Assembly: GCA_949825065.1 (NCBI GenBank)
Contig: OX463859.1
Location: forward strand, 4,130,217 to 4,194,216
DNA length: 64,000 bases
Origin: Odontocerum albicorne
Taxonomy: Eukaryota > Arthropoda > Insecta > Trichoptera > Odontoceridae
Direction of reading: 5' to 3'
Each line of letters begins with the position of its first letter. The stretch's first letter is position 1. The notes beneath the pieces are model-generated. The model was not told the origin of the DNA. It did no database searches and was given only the letters and a program-made list of their open reading frames with translations. The translations under genes were made by a program, and so were the position numbers. This document shows positions 21,130-31,890 of this stretch, piece after piece.

Positions 21130-21965
21130 GTTCCCCAGAAAATCACCAGTTTTTGAAGTGAAACTTCTATCGGCGCAGTAGGGCCAATTGGCCTGAACGT
21201 CACGAAAAGTGAAACGGTGTATTATATTATTATTAATTATTATTAAATTGTTATTTAATATATTATTTATTAATTAATTATTATAAAGTATTCTAATATT
21301 AATAATTATTATTAATCTTATTTTGATTATATTAAGTGTATTATACTATTATATAAATTAATATTTATTATTAAAATGATTATTATTTATTATTATAAAC
21401 CAAAAAAATATGTATTTTTTGTTACGTATAATATTATTTTTTATATTTAATAATTATTAATTTTATTTTATATTAAATTATTTTATTTTATTTAATATTT
21501 ATTTAATATATAATTATAATAATATATACATATTATTATAATATTAATGATTATATTATTATTAAATTATAATTATTTATAATATAGTGAATAAATAATG
21601 TAATATATTAATATCATTAATAATATATTGTTAATACTATAATAAAAAAAAACATAACAATAAATAAATAATTTATTTAATAATTAATAAAAACATAAAA
21701 ATATTAATTTATTTAATATTAAAAAATTTACATTTAATATTATTATTATTTACCATATTATTAAAAATTAAAAAAAAAAATTTTTTAATTTAATTAAGAG
21801 AAATTTTCTTGAATTAAATTCCACATAACCATTTCCTAATCCTAAAAAAAAAATCGTTAACAAATGGAAAAAAAGCAATGCATAAAGCTTTTCTTCCTAG
21901 GAGCTAAAAAGTTTCACTTCTACCGCGCGAGAGTCTCGCATCTTTTTTTTTTATAAAGATAATGA
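21130..21965. mobile_element. Very AT-rich element with inverted ends (gaagtgaaactt family)
   Basis: The left edge has gaagtgaaacttctatcggcgcagta (about 21157), and the right edge has its inverted form aagtttcacttctaccgcgcgag (about 21908). Between them, 21220-21790 is almost pure A/T with ttatta repeats. The right ~170 bp recurs at 12857-13300 and 29300-29480. I read this as a non-autonomous element with an AT-rich core. No ORF. Confidence 0.5.
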
Positions 21966-22197
21966 AAGGGTTTTACTGTGTAATAATCTAAAACCACCTA
22001 AACGCGTCTTCATTCAAAATGTTATAGTGTAACTTTCAAATCTTTGATTTTTTATTCGTCATGTAGCAGAGAAAAAAGATTTCACTCAGATATATTAAAG
22101 ACCATTTACACTTCATGACCAGTGAAAGACCTTTTTTATCTCAAAGCCTGGATGACGTATTTCTATGAAATATAAACGAATTACCAAAGTTTGTATT

Positions 22198-22565
22198 TCA
22201 CCTTCTTCTTCTTCCCAGTGTCATGTCAGGTCCCCCCAACGTTGACTATCACCTGAGAGTAGAGATCTTTGTCCCCGGCAGTACGAAAAAGATCATCAAC
22301 GCTCCTTATACCAGTCCAATAACGTATATTGCGGAGCCAAGAGATTTGCCTCCTGCCAACACCTCTTCGACCCTCTATTTAGAATTGGATGATCAGGTGC
22401 AGTAATTTGTACTTTGCTTCTCTAAGTACATGACCCAAATAGGACACCTTTCGGATTTTAATATTAGTCAGCTATCAACTATCTATCAACTTTGGCTCTT
22501 CGAAGAACCCTTGTGTGGCTGATCATATCCGTCCAGGGTATTCGTAGCATTCTCCATATTTCACT
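22198..22565 (-). mobile_element. RTE-like LINE 3' end
   Basis: Reverse copy of the family at 59605-60420: on the minus strand LRIPWTDMISHTRVLRRAKVD-like, then a shift, VLFGSCT, YKLLHLIIQ, then AGDKDLYSQVIVNVGGT and the terminus gacactgggaagaagaag. It has several frame breaks. Confidence 0.75.
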
Positions 22566-22775
22566 TATACTATTTTATTACGAATCAACTGGTTTCAACA
22601 CCTAAAGGCTTCATCAACGATGAGACTTGAAGGCTTTGAAATTAATTGACTCGTCAAGTGTTGATGAAATATAAATTGTGTTTATTGCAATAAAATGTAC
22701 AACGTTGTTTTAAAGGGAAGCAGTTATTAACGACTGGTAAAACATTCATTGACACCCTTGCATTGTGTCATTAAT

Positions 22776-22972
22776 GGCGTGTTCTCACGGTTCAAGTTTA
22801 GTTGACCGATAAAAGTTGATCAACTAAAGTTGAATGAAATTTGACGTGAGAACCTTTGTTTTAATAAAGTTGATCAACTTTTTAGTTGATCAACTAAAAG
22901 TTGACCCAGTCAAACTTTATCGTTCAAGTGTCGCCATTTGCTTTCAAGTTGAAACTATTCAGTTAATTAAAA
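22776..22972 (+). repeat. Left terminal inverted repeat
   Basis: Contains acggttcaagtttagttgaccgataaaagttgatcaac, then a second inner set (aaagttgatcaactttttagttgatcaact) and cagtcaaactttatcgttcaag. The inner set is matched in inverted order at 25605-25660. Confidence 0.85.
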
Positions 22973-23152
22973 ATGGCGTCGAAAGCAGTTGTGTGTGAAG
23001 TTGTGCAGACAATAACTATTTTGTTAAAAGAAGAACTAAAAACAATTTTATTTAACATAAGCAAAAATCGTAAGAAACGTCGTTTTGAAAATAACATTTA
23101 TAATTCCAACATTGAGTATTTTAAAGCACTTTATAGACATGATAATATTTAA
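22973..23152 (+). CDS. Small ORF at the 5' end of the DUF7869-like transposon
   Basis: 59 codons beginning MASKAVVCEVVQTI just inside the left TIR and ending at TAA. It is basic near its end (NRKKRRF). It could be the first exon of the transposase or a separate small protein. The next coding segment starts about 110 bp downstream in a different frame after an AT-rich gap ending tttttag, which resembles a 3' splice site. I do not recognise a domain. Confidence 0.4.
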   Translation: MASKAVVCEVVQTITILLKEELKTILFNISKNRKKRRFENNIYNSNIEYFKALYRHDNI

Positions 23153-23263
23153 AGTTTATGTTTTTGACCGTATTATGTTTATCTCACCTTTAAAAAGCTA
23201 ACATATTTTAATTATTCATCTAAATTTCACATATTTAAAACGTAAAGTTAGGGGGCATGAAAT

Positions 23264-25183
23264 TTGTTATTATACTATTTTTTAGATGCATCTGAGGCCG
23301 AGCAGATGTCAGGAATAAACCAACAAGCTGATGATAATCAGGAAAATGAAGGTCAAGAGGTCAAGAAAACTAAGAAAATGTTAAGACGTCCAGCTACGTG
23401 GAAAATTAATCAACGTAAAAGATTACGAAACTGTGGCCAAGAATATGTCACCAAGAAAGCAAATGTTGTGATTAAAAAAATATTTGTAAACAAAGATTGC
23501 AAATGCATAAAAAAGGCATTGAAAAAATAAAAGAAGACGAGAGGAAACAAAATTTTAATTCATTTTGGAAATTAGGTGATTATGGTATTCAAAATTCATT
23601 TATTTTCGGTCTGGTCTAATCTAAACTAGTACACCGCACCGCAAACGTCCCGCGGATAACTCACGTTAAGGGAAAACAATTTCATTTTCTTACTTTTTGA
23701 AATTGGAAGATAAAAGTGTCGAAGTATGCAAAACGTTTTTCTTAAATACGTTTCAAATAAGCGATGGCAGGCTATATAGTAAATATGTATTTCCAAGAAA
23801 AAATGTTTAGGAAACTGTTGACGAACGCGGAAAAACTTCCACCAGAAAACTAGATGATTCCGATATAGTTGCACATATTAATTCCTTTCCAGCCTATCAA
23901 AGCCATTACTCCAGAGTACAGAATTCGAACAGAAACCACTTGAATCCGGCATTGACTCTCCGCAAAATGTACGATTTGTATAAGGGACAATACGAAGAAA
24001 ATGGAATCGAACCGAAAAATTCAAATATTATTATCATATTTTTAACAGAAAGTTTAACCCAAGTTTCAAATTACCTAACCGAGATACTCATCGTTTGTGT
24101 GATGAATTAGAAATGAAAATGAAAGTAGAGGTTAATCCGGAGTTGAAGAATGTTACGAGTATCATAAATGAAAAACATCTACATTTGCGGAAGGCAGGAC
24201 AAGCTAACATAGAGAATGTTTGAAAATGGATTATAAAAATGAAATAACTCAAAGTTACGTTATTACTTTCGATCTCCAAAAAGCTCTTCCATTCCCAAAG
24301 CTCACAACATCTATTACATATTACAAACGAAATCTTTATATTTACAACTTTGGCATTCATTGTTTTAATAATGGAGTGGGGCATATGTATATTGTACTTG
24401 GGGTGAAACAGAAGGTGGGCGTGGATCTCAAGATATTGCGTCAGTGTTAATAAAATACATAAAGAAAATGCTTCGTCTAACAAACACATTATTATGTATT
24501 CGGATTCATGCACTGGACAAAATAGAAATATAAAACTTACTTTATCATTAATGAAGTTACTTCGGGATACTAACATTGCCATAGAAACTATTGATCACAG
24601 TTTTTTACTTCCTGGGCACTATTCCTTGCCCAATGATGCGGAGTTCGGGATTATCGAAAAATCAAGCCGCAGTCATAATTATATTTTTGGGCCCAAATAC
24701 TGGATATAAATCATAAAAAATGCAAAACGAAAACTGCCCAAGTTTAAAGTGGTAGAAGTACACAGAACTGAATTTCTACCTACAAAAAATCTGGAGGATT
24801 CTGTTACAAATAGAAAAAAAAACAGTTTGTGGTTATGATTTTAATTGGCTAAAAATACGATGGCTTCGATATGAGACGTCGTCTCCCATGATTTTTAAAT
24901 TTAAGGAAACTTTCAATACAGAGGTAGATTTTATTCAGTGAATTTAGACATAAGAGGTCCCGGAAGACGATTCGATGTTCTATCAAATGTTCACCAAAAT
25001 TTATTATACAATTCCAGAAGATCCATTTCTTCTTCCAAAAAAAGGTACATGATGAATTTACTATCGTTCATCCCACCTAATTTTGCTAATTTTTATAAAA
25101 ACCTACCTACTGAACTAGAAACACGTTCATTTATGTCAGAAATCAAGGATAGAGATTCTGATGATGAGATAATATACGATTAA
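23264..25183 (+). pseudogene. DUF7869-like transposase relic
   Basis: Read across frames, the blocks come in the order I recall for an insect protein family with a DUF7869-type domain: RPATWKINQRKRLRNCGQEYV (23390), FNSFWKLGDY (23560), VCKTFFLNTFQISD (23725), HINSFPAYQSHYSR (23870), MYDLYKGQY (23968), FKLPNRDT..LCDELE (24066), TFDLQKALPFPKL..YYKRNLYIYNFGIH (24258), MYSDSCTGQNRNIK (24494), LPGHYSLPNDAEFGIIEKSSR (24607) and a C-terminus at 24938-25183 ending in acidic DSDDEIIYD. The D in TFDLQ, the D in YSDSC and D/E in LPNDAEFGIIEK are good candidates for an RNase H-fold catalytic triad; that is my inference. At least five stops or frameshifts break it. The 164-codon minus-strand frame at 24088-24582 is a shadow. 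Confidence 0.75.
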
Positions 25184-25599
25184 TAATGAATCCAATAAAA
25201 TTTTTGTATTAGTTACAGATAAAATCATACCACAATGCTTTGTCATGTTTTTGTTAACATATATATTTTCACTTTTTTTCAGAATAATAGTGAAGTATCT
25301 CCATTTATTCACACGATTTAAAATGTTTTTGTACTTAATAAAAACTTTTATTTTCTCTTAATTATTACGTTCCAATATTATGAAATAATTATATTTTTAA
25401 AATAAAACTGCTTCTAAAATGATAGCAATGGTATTTATTTAATCAAAGCAAATTTTACAAAATCTTATTTTTCTCAAAACTCCTTTACCTGGATATACAC
25501 TATTATTATGAAAATGGAATCTTCCACGCAAACAGTGGTGCCATAATACTGCACTGACGAAAATTAAATGCAAATGCAATTCTAGCAAATGACGAATGA

Positions 25600-25750
25600 C
25601 TCATAACTTGAACGATAAAGTTTGACTGGGTCAATCTTTTTAAAAAGTTGATCAAGTTTATCGAAACAAAAGTTCTCAATAGAGATTGCATTCAACTTTT
25701 GTCGGTCAACTTTTATCGGTCAACTAAAGTTGAACCGTGAGAACGGGCCC
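25600..25750 (-). repeat. Inner right terminal inverted repeat
   Basis: Reverse complement of the left TIR, in order: cttgaacgataaagtttgactggg, aagttgatcaa, gtcggtcaacttttatcggtcaacta, ttgaaccgtgagaacgggcc. Confidence 0.85.
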
Positions 25751-26051
25751 GAAACGTGTGAACATGTGAATTCAAGTTGAACGGACCGATTAAAGTTGAT
25801 CAACAAAAGTTGAATGAAATTTGTAGTGAGAACCTTTGTTTTAATAGAGTCGATCAACTTTTTATATCGTTCAAGTTATGACTCATCAACAAATCGCCGG
25901 ATGCCCGCTGAGTTTATCGATTTGTCGTATTCAACTTTTGTCGATCAACTTTAATCGGTCAACTAAACTTGAACCGTGTGAACAAAAACTGATTCAAGTC
26001 GTCTCGATCAACTTTAATCGGTCAACTAAACTTGAACCGTGAGAACGGGCC
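25751..26051 (+). mobile_element. TIR-only MITE of the same transposon family
   Basis: Starts with a decayed left TIR (ttcaagttgaacggaccgattaaagttgatcaac, then gaatgaaatttgtagtgagaacctttg) and ends with a right TIR that is partly doubled (gatcaactttaatcggtcaactaaacttgaaccgtg at 25945 and again at 26007). No coding content. Confidence 0.7.
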
Positions 26052-26139
26052 TTAATTGAGGTTCTGTATAACGAGTCACCTCTTTCCATTGTGCGCGGTC
26101 CAAAGCGTGTAGAAGAAGATGAGGTTCACAATTGCTGGT

Positions 26140-26237
26140 GCCTATTCATGTGTTATATATGATTTTCAATACGTTCAATAACGAACCGCGTATTACATGC
26201 CTAATTTAGTTGTTCTTAACCCGTAAGCTTAATTAAT
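26140..26237 (+). repeat. Dispersed ~100 bp repeat
   Basis: Matches 32000-32095: tgtgttatat, ttttcaa-acgt-caa-aacgaaccgc, gcctaat, ccgtaagcttaattaa. No function is assigned. Confidence 0.6.
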
Positions 26238-26239
26238 GT

Positions 26240-26565
26240 GAAGTGATTGGGGGTTCAATGTGAACATAAAGCAGATGTGTTAAGTAAGATGAATAACACT
26301 CCGAGAGGGTTAAGGCACGACGAACGACCGAATGAAGAAATGCTAAGAAAACAAACATACAGTGCAAAATTAAGTAAAATGCGTGAGAGAGGAAGACCAA
26401 GGAAAACATGGCTGGATCAAGTGAATGATATTTTAAAAGAAGGAAATAAAAAGAAGTAAAAGTAATAGTATGAGTTGTATGAGAATGAGTATTGATGAAG
26501 AAAACGTGAAAGATATGTGACGCAAAAAGAAAGTGTCTTCTTTGCATCTCTGTCTTCTTCGCATA
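26240..26565 (+). pseudogene. GRPRK-family LINE C-terminal relic
   Basis: The most readable copy of the family, giving 70 open codons (26247-26459): LSKMNNTPRGLRHDERPNEEMLRKQTYSAKL, then RERGRPRKTWLDQVNDILKEGN. A stop follows, and the tail (YENEY, DEENVKDMCD) continues in another frame. The GRPR-x-TWLD motif with a preceding RxxKQxYxAxL helix is the usual C-terminus of a non-LTR RT family common in insects. The copy ends a few bases before the Helitron end at 26573. Confidence 0.7.
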
Positions 26566-26989
26566 TGTCATACTAGCTGTACCCGGCCACGCGTTGCTGT
26601 GGCTCAGTCTGGTTAAATGGAAAAGAAAGAAAAGAAAAAGCATACGTTTTTAATATCTTTAATTTCATAATGCTTGTGGGTATACAATATTTTTGATGTC
26701 TTTCAGCCACTCTTAGTTTGTCGCGTTATCGTATCCCTCCAAGAGGTCAATTCACGATATGATTTGAATTCAAATGAAAGATCGATTGCACTGAAAAAGA
26801 AGAAAGAAAGTTATAACAAAAAAATATAAAATTGAGAAACATTAAAAAAGGGAACTGAATAATATTGTTAACTTCGTAGACGTCTTTGTTCTTGGCGGCA
26901 GCAATAGCTCGTTCACTATGCCAATCGTGATTCTTATAATTGATTTAAATGTAGGGAAATACTTTTTCACCAATTCTTCTTTTGACGTC

Positions 26990-28083
26990 ACAATCAGTGA
27001 TACAGTAGTGTTTTCGCCAACGCGTCATTTTTACATAACGTGAAGAAAGCATTTAACGTTGTAGCCGGTGGATTCAGGGCTATTTGTTGCACATTTGCAG
27101 CTGTGAAATAAACGCGTTGTCCATTTTCTAGATGTACTGCTAAATGAACAACAGCTGGCGTTCATGTATGGGAAATGAAAGAATTCGCTATACAGCTTCA
27201 TTGCTGCTTATGTATCTTCCAGCCTGATACTGTGCGATTTCATCGATATGTATAACCGCATTCCCATCCCACATTCTGGTTGCACGCCAAAAACTGCCAT
27301 GTAGCTGCCTTTATTCACGTACTTACAAATGTATTTGATCGATTCAACGGGGTTACAGTATTCCACGTTTATGTGCGCTTTGTATGTTTTTGAATAGCAA
27401 AGGCGAATATGGAACAACCCAATGGTTGTCTACTTCGATGTCACCGTTTCACATTTGTATCGTTGCTAATTTCCCGCCATCTTCTGTTGATCTTCTTCTG
27501 TATAAAGGATATCCATCGTTTCCTGTAACTGTGTTGGATACTAATGCTCGAGGATATCGTTTAGATCATTTTCCGTCTATCATGCATGGTGAATTTGGAT
27601 TCAGTGTACCGCAAGGTCCATGTATCATATTTTTCGTCACAACTTCATGCAAATCCTTATCGACGTCGGCATCGGGTATTTCAGCGCACATTACATTGTC
27701 GATTTCGTTTGAAGTGATTTTGTTATAGATCCAGATTGGTACTATATATTCGCATGAGGCCATCCTCTCTTTTGCCATTCCACTGAGTATATCCAGCAGC
27801 GCACAGACCCAAACACTTCATGTTTTACCATGAGCTGTTGTATATCGTCCCAAGCTGGATTGCATGTGAATGTAGTGAATAGGTCTGGACACCCGTAGTA
27901 ATGAACATACGCAATTGCATATTGAGCGTACTCGTGCATATGACGTAGACTGCCTGTATATGAAGATGGCCAAATCGTTAGTCTTCCAACGTTAGTTGTA
28001 TTACCGTCATTTACAACTGCATCTCGCAAATGAACGTATTCTTCAGAGCGAAGCTTGGTTTGATTAAAACGGATGAATATCAA
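26990..28083 (-). pseudogene. Helitron Rep (replication initiator) relic
   Basis: Reading down the minus strand: RFNQTKLRSEEYVHLRDAV, then PDLFTTFTCNPAWDDIQQL (the conserved motif 1 region), then VEWQKRGWPHANI, which is the HUH position. The usual motif is PHAH, so the second His is Asn here and metal binding should be lost. Next come IPDADVDKDLHEVVTKNMIHGPCG, NPNSPCM, and after a frame break VEYCNPVESIKYICKYVNKGS, the tyrosine motif with both Tyr retained. A further frame carries RYISSNEAV, PIHER, LENGQRVYFTAAN. The canonical RHDLVARVF segment is not seen where expected. Several stops and shifts are present. The protein nicks and joins single-stranded DNA in active elements. Confidence 0.8.
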
Positions 28084-29289
28084 ACTAATTTAAAAAATCT
28101 CCATTTCTACATACGATTTGATAGATTTGAAATATAAACATAGAGATAAAATTAAACTCTATATAAAAAAAGATACATTTGATATTCCTAATGACCTATT
28201 TCAGTCACTATCAGCCTGTCGCGTACATTCTGTTGAGAACGAACCAGTTCTGAAACTGCAGAACGCGATCGCCGTGCTCGCAACCGTGCATCCTCAAGTC
28301 TGGCTACACGTTGTTCTGCTGCTTCCTCGACATTTTGATGAACTAAAGCAGATAGATTGCAGAAAAAGAAGAAAGAAAGTTATAGCAAAAACATATAAAA
28401 TAGTAAACCTTTAAAAATATGAGTGAAACATTAAGTTATGAGACAATGAAATTTCCGTTCCCAATTTCCAGCAATTGATGTGAGAACATCTCAGCTGATC
28501 AATCGTTTTGCAGCTGGACACGCATTTGTCAAATATTTGTCCAATAGGAGTATTGTTAAGTAAATCCGGAGATAATTGGAACGAATTAAATGCTAAGCAA
28601 AAAAAGAGGTTATTGGAATTAATTAAATGTTAAGGAAAGACATTGCAAACATTGCAAACTACGCACGAATTTAATTTGGATGTGACATGTTTGATCGCGT
28701 CATTAATGAACAATAAATATCGATTCTAATAAATAGCAAGGTATTTAGGTAAATACATTACAAAAAACAAACAATAATGACACATTAATACATCTTTTTA
28801 CAAATTAGCAAAAATTTGTCACTTCGTTTAAAATAAATATGACGTTTGTCAAAAATGTACATACCAGCATCACGTTATCTCTGTGAAGCAAATGATCGCG
28901 TCACTCCAAGAGATCAATTCACGATATGATTTGAATTCAAACGAAAATCAATCAATAAAATTAAATTTTACCGCTAATTGAACAGAAAAATAAAAAAATA
29001 AGTTAAAAATACTAAGTGAAAAAGATATTCTTAGAGGTAGATATGTCAACAACGCACATTACGAAATGAAAATGGCGGATAAATTAACGCAGATGGCGAT
29101 ATACAAAAAAAAAATATATAATAAAATAATATTTTATATAATTTAAATAGTTAAGCTATAAATAATTAAATAATTATTTAAAAATAATAAATTTAATATA
29201 AATATAAATATAAAAATATTAATATATTTAATATTAAATTTCATTTTATTAAGTGTATTATATTATTATTTATTATTATTTATTATTAA
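28084..29289. other. Helitron interior, no intact gene
   Basis: 28180-28340 on the minus strand reads VEEAAEQRVARLEDARLRARRSRSAV, an Arg/Glu-rich stretch like the region upstream of Rep in Helitron proteins. The rest is AT-rich, with an almost pure A/T run at 29100-29290. Confidence 0.5.
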
Positions 29290-29480
29290 AAATAAAAAAT
29301 TTTTTTTTTATTAAATTAAAAGAGACTTTCTTGAATTAAATTCCACAGAATCATTTCCTAATCCTAAAAAAATCGTTAACAAATGGAAAAAAAACAATGC
29401 GTATAATCAACTTTTCCTAAGATCTAAGAAGTTTCACTTCTACCACGTGAGAGTATCACGCATCTGTTTTTTTATACATA
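29290..29480 (+). repeat. gaagtgaaactt-family repeat inside the Helitron
   Basis: Continuous copy of the sequence that is split at 12857-13300: gaattaaattccacag, ttcctaatccta, aacaatgcgta, aagtttcacttctaccacgtgagag. Confidence 0.7.
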
Positions 29481-30216
29481 CTTTATAAGTTATATTTATT
29501 TTAGCGATCCTCGATCTTTTTATACATATAAGTTATTGTTATATCTTTATTTTAGATCATTTTATACATATAAGCTATATTTGTTTTAGCGATTATATTT
29601 ATTTTAACGATACTCGAAATATTTGAAAACAGATAAAATATTAGTTGGATATTTTTTACAAATTTAGTATTAGTTCTGTCAAATATATTTCCTGCGCTTG
29701 CGCTATAAAGTCCTGATTCAGCCATATTAAGATTTTCTCAAGCTGCTATGACACAATGGAACTTATCCTTATTAACACAAATGTTAGTTTGACGTATCTT
29801 GGATTCTAACCTATTTTTCGCCTGTAATCAATTTATTATCAGTTCGTGTCTCGACTCAAAAATAAAACATTTATTATATATAAAATTTATTATTTATTTT
29901 TAAACATTAAATTATTAAATATTTTATTTATATAGACTAATAATTAAATATTTGATATAAACTCCGAAACGTCGAAAATGAAATTTGACATGTGTCACAA
30001 ATCTAGTTAGTCATTGTCCCCGACAGGTTCGCATAGATATTTGTTTTTGATTTAAAAAAAAAATTATATACACTGATATATATATATAAATAAAAATAAA
30101 ATAACATTTCCGTTGACGAATATTAACTTTACTCAAAATTTCAAAGCGATCGGTAGAGAACTTCTGGAGATTAGCTAGCAATAATTAACGAACATTTACA
30201 TTTTTATTTATATAGA

Positions 30217-30454
30217 TTTGCATATCCTTAATAAAACTTCTTTATTTCTGTAAAACGCTGCCAAGGTGTTTTTAAAAGTTGCTGTTAACTGCCTTTTTGG
30301 AAAAATCGCTGTATTCTTAGGTGAGATATTTTATACAAGTTTTTAGCTAACTTTCCTAAGGGGATACATAATAATTTAATTAGTTTTGAATAACTTGAGG
30401 TACCCCCTGAAATAAATCTCGAATTATTGTCGCCTAGTGGCATCAATGACATAC
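30217..30454. other. No gene recognised
   Basis: AT-rich flank of the Helitron. Confidence 0.4.
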
Positions 30455-30562
30455 ACCTTGTATGGATGTAGAAGAGATGAATGATGTGTGTCGTGATAGG
30501 AAAGTTTGACGCTCTCTCTTTTCAGCCTACCCCAACATGAAAAAGACGTGTTGGTATATATG
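30455..30562 (+). mobile_element. GRPRK-family LINE tail fragment
   Basis: tggatgtagaagagatgaatgatgtgtgtcgtgataggaaag followed by the tatatgta end; the codons match MDVEEMNDVCRDRK. Confidence 0.6.
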
Positions 30563-30564
30563 TA

Positions 30565-31117
30565 AAGGGTCTTTCAAATTAAGCGGTTTTTTTAAGTCTT
30601 GGATAAAAAAACACACAGAGGGTGTCGCGAACTTGCCTTGGTCTTGTAATATTTGAGAAGTGTAATGTATAACATTTATAAAGATAGAGTCGTATACAAT
30701 ACAACAACGCGTTAAAATTGTTGAGTTATTTTATGTATTGTAATCTCCGGAAACGGTGATGTTAATTGGCCACCAAGATCATGTGATTTGACACCGTTGG
30801 ACTATTTTCTCTGGTGTTACGTGAAAAGCCAGGTCTATAAGAATGACCTCCAATTAATTCCTGAGCTGAAGGACGAAATTATTCGCGTTATTGGTGAGTT
30901 AGAAGTGCAATTATGCCAAAATAACATCGAAAATGTTGACAAAAGAGTGAACATCTGTGGAACTGCAAGAGGTGGACATTTGGAGGATATTGTTTTTTGT
31001 GTGTAAATTTCATACATTATACTTCAATGACCAATAAAAAGTTTTTTGAAATCAAAGCAAATTGTGTGTTTTATTCAAGAATAAAAAAAAATGAATTAAA
31101 AAAAACGCTAAATTTGG
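30565..31117 (+). mobile_element. Tc1/mariner-superfamily MITE, copy 1
   Basis: The left ITR, after TA, is aagggtctttcaaattaagcggttttttt; the right end carries its decayed inverse. The only coding remnant is the transposase C-terminus (30735-31006). The interior junction (gtatacaatacaacaacgcgtt-aaattgttgag, then gtaatctccgg) is shared with the copy at 60777, so these descend from one deleted parent. Confidence 0.7.
30735..31006 (+). pseudogene. Tc1/mariner-type transposase C-terminus
   Basis: GNGDVNWPPRSCDLTPLDYFLWCYVKSQVYKND, then IPELKDEIIRVIGELE, then IENVDKRVNICGTARGGHLEDIVF. The CDLTPLDYFLWGYVK motif holds the last catalytic Asp of the DDE/D triad. The first two acidic residues and the DNA-binding domain are gone. 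The same remnant occurs at 45950 and, on the minus strand, near 60870-61120. Confidence 0.75.
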
Positions 31118-31449
31118 TAGCGCTTAATGCTATACAATATATCACTACATTCATTCTTGAGTGGTATTGAAAAAAAATACTAGAAAATAATACAAATTCG
31201 TTTCATTTCATTAGATCTAATGTTGGGAACTTTAAAGACCATATTTTCATATAATTAGAATGAGCTAAATATCCTTGAGAAAGTAATAAAGAAACTAACC
31301 AAATGATTATAAACTGAATGCCACAAGACTATTGAATAAGGACATGTCTGTAGACCACATTATAACTCCAAGGAAGTCAATTCAACTTCTTTAGGCATGT
31401 AAGTTCATCGTACAAGGTGGTTCAATTATCACCACCTTATTGAAACGGT

Positions 31450-31570
31450 GACCTTCGTGGCCTAGTCGGTAAGGTGGTTGATTTTTGCCTTTTCCATTAC
31501 CGGTTCGATTCTCGCTTGTATCCGAAAAAAAAAGGTTACCTTCTAATTCAAACGGAGGCAGAAAGGCACT
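31450..31570 (+). mobile_element. tRNA-derived SINE (cctccgtggcc family)
   Basis: gaccttcgtggcctagtcggtaaggtgg (A-box region) and the B box ggttcgattctcgc, followed by an A-rich linker. Confidence 0.6.
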
Positions 31571-31674
31571 AATTCGGATGTTATTAAATTTAAAACTCTT
31601 TTAATGTTGAATAATAATTTTAATAAAAAAATTACTAACTGTAAATATTCGAACACTTACGGCTTTACATATGG

Positions 31675-31890
31675 TACTTATATATGGTACCACCACATCG
31701 TCTTTCTGCTAAGATAGGCAGAGAGGACAGGGCGCCAGACGTTCATATCTAAACACACATATTTCACCTCTTCCATATACATAGATATTTTCATACAACT
31801 CCAACAATCTTCATTTATTAGTTTCGCGTGCCCAAATCATTTCTAAATGCTCTTCTTCAGCATACTCAACACATCAGCGCTGTTTCCTTA
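31675..31890 (-). mobile_element. GRPRK-family LINE 3' remnant
   Basis: Reverse-oriented tail: taccaccacatcgtctttctgc, ggcagagaggacagggcgcc, then catacaactccaacaatctt and gcgtgcccaaatcatttctaaatgctcttcttcagc, matching the GHVERM-to-tail span with its middle deleted. Confidence 0.6.

Larger units (their letters stand above)
22776..26051 (+). mobile_element. Decayed DNA transposon with long TIRs and DUF7869-like transposase
   Basis: Flanked by TTAAT on both sides (22771-22775, 26052-26056). The left TIR begins ggcgtgttctcacggttcaa and is matched by inverted ends at 25750 and 26051 (ttgaaccgtgagaacgggcc). The TIRs are about 150 bp long and full of short subterminal repeats around ttgatcaact and agttgaccgat. 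Inside is a plus-strand transposase relic (22973-25183). The right part, 25751-26051, is a ~300 bp TIR-only copy of the same family fused to the full one; the outer duplication implies that the composite moved as one unit. Confidence 0.8.
26573..30216 (-). mobile_element. Helitron with both ends, Rep broken, helicase absent
   Basis: On the minus strand the element starts A|TCTATATAAATAAAAATG (30216) and ends with the hairpin GCCAC-agcaacgc-GTGGC followed 9 nt later by CTAG|T (26573), inserted between A and T. These are the standard Helitron signals. Inside, also on the minus strand, lies a Rep relic (about 26990-28083). No helicase domain is present, so it is non-autonomous. A direct repeat (26735-26790 and 28900-28950, ccaagagntcaattcacgatatgatttgaattcaaa) and a gaagtgaaactt-family repeat (29290-29480) also lie within. 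Confidence 0.8.

Noticed and set aside
24088..24582. 164-codon minus-strand frame
   Set aside because: Overlaps the well-supported plus-strand transposase relic and has no motif.
25506..25691. Short minus-strand ORF near the inner TIR
   Set aside because: Lies partly in TIR sequence and has no motif.
26573..26620. Helitron 5' end of a plus-strand element
   Set aside because: Read on the minus strand it is a hairpin followed by CTAG and T, which is a 3' end, and the Rep relic lies on the minus strand, so one minus-strand Helitron explains both ends.
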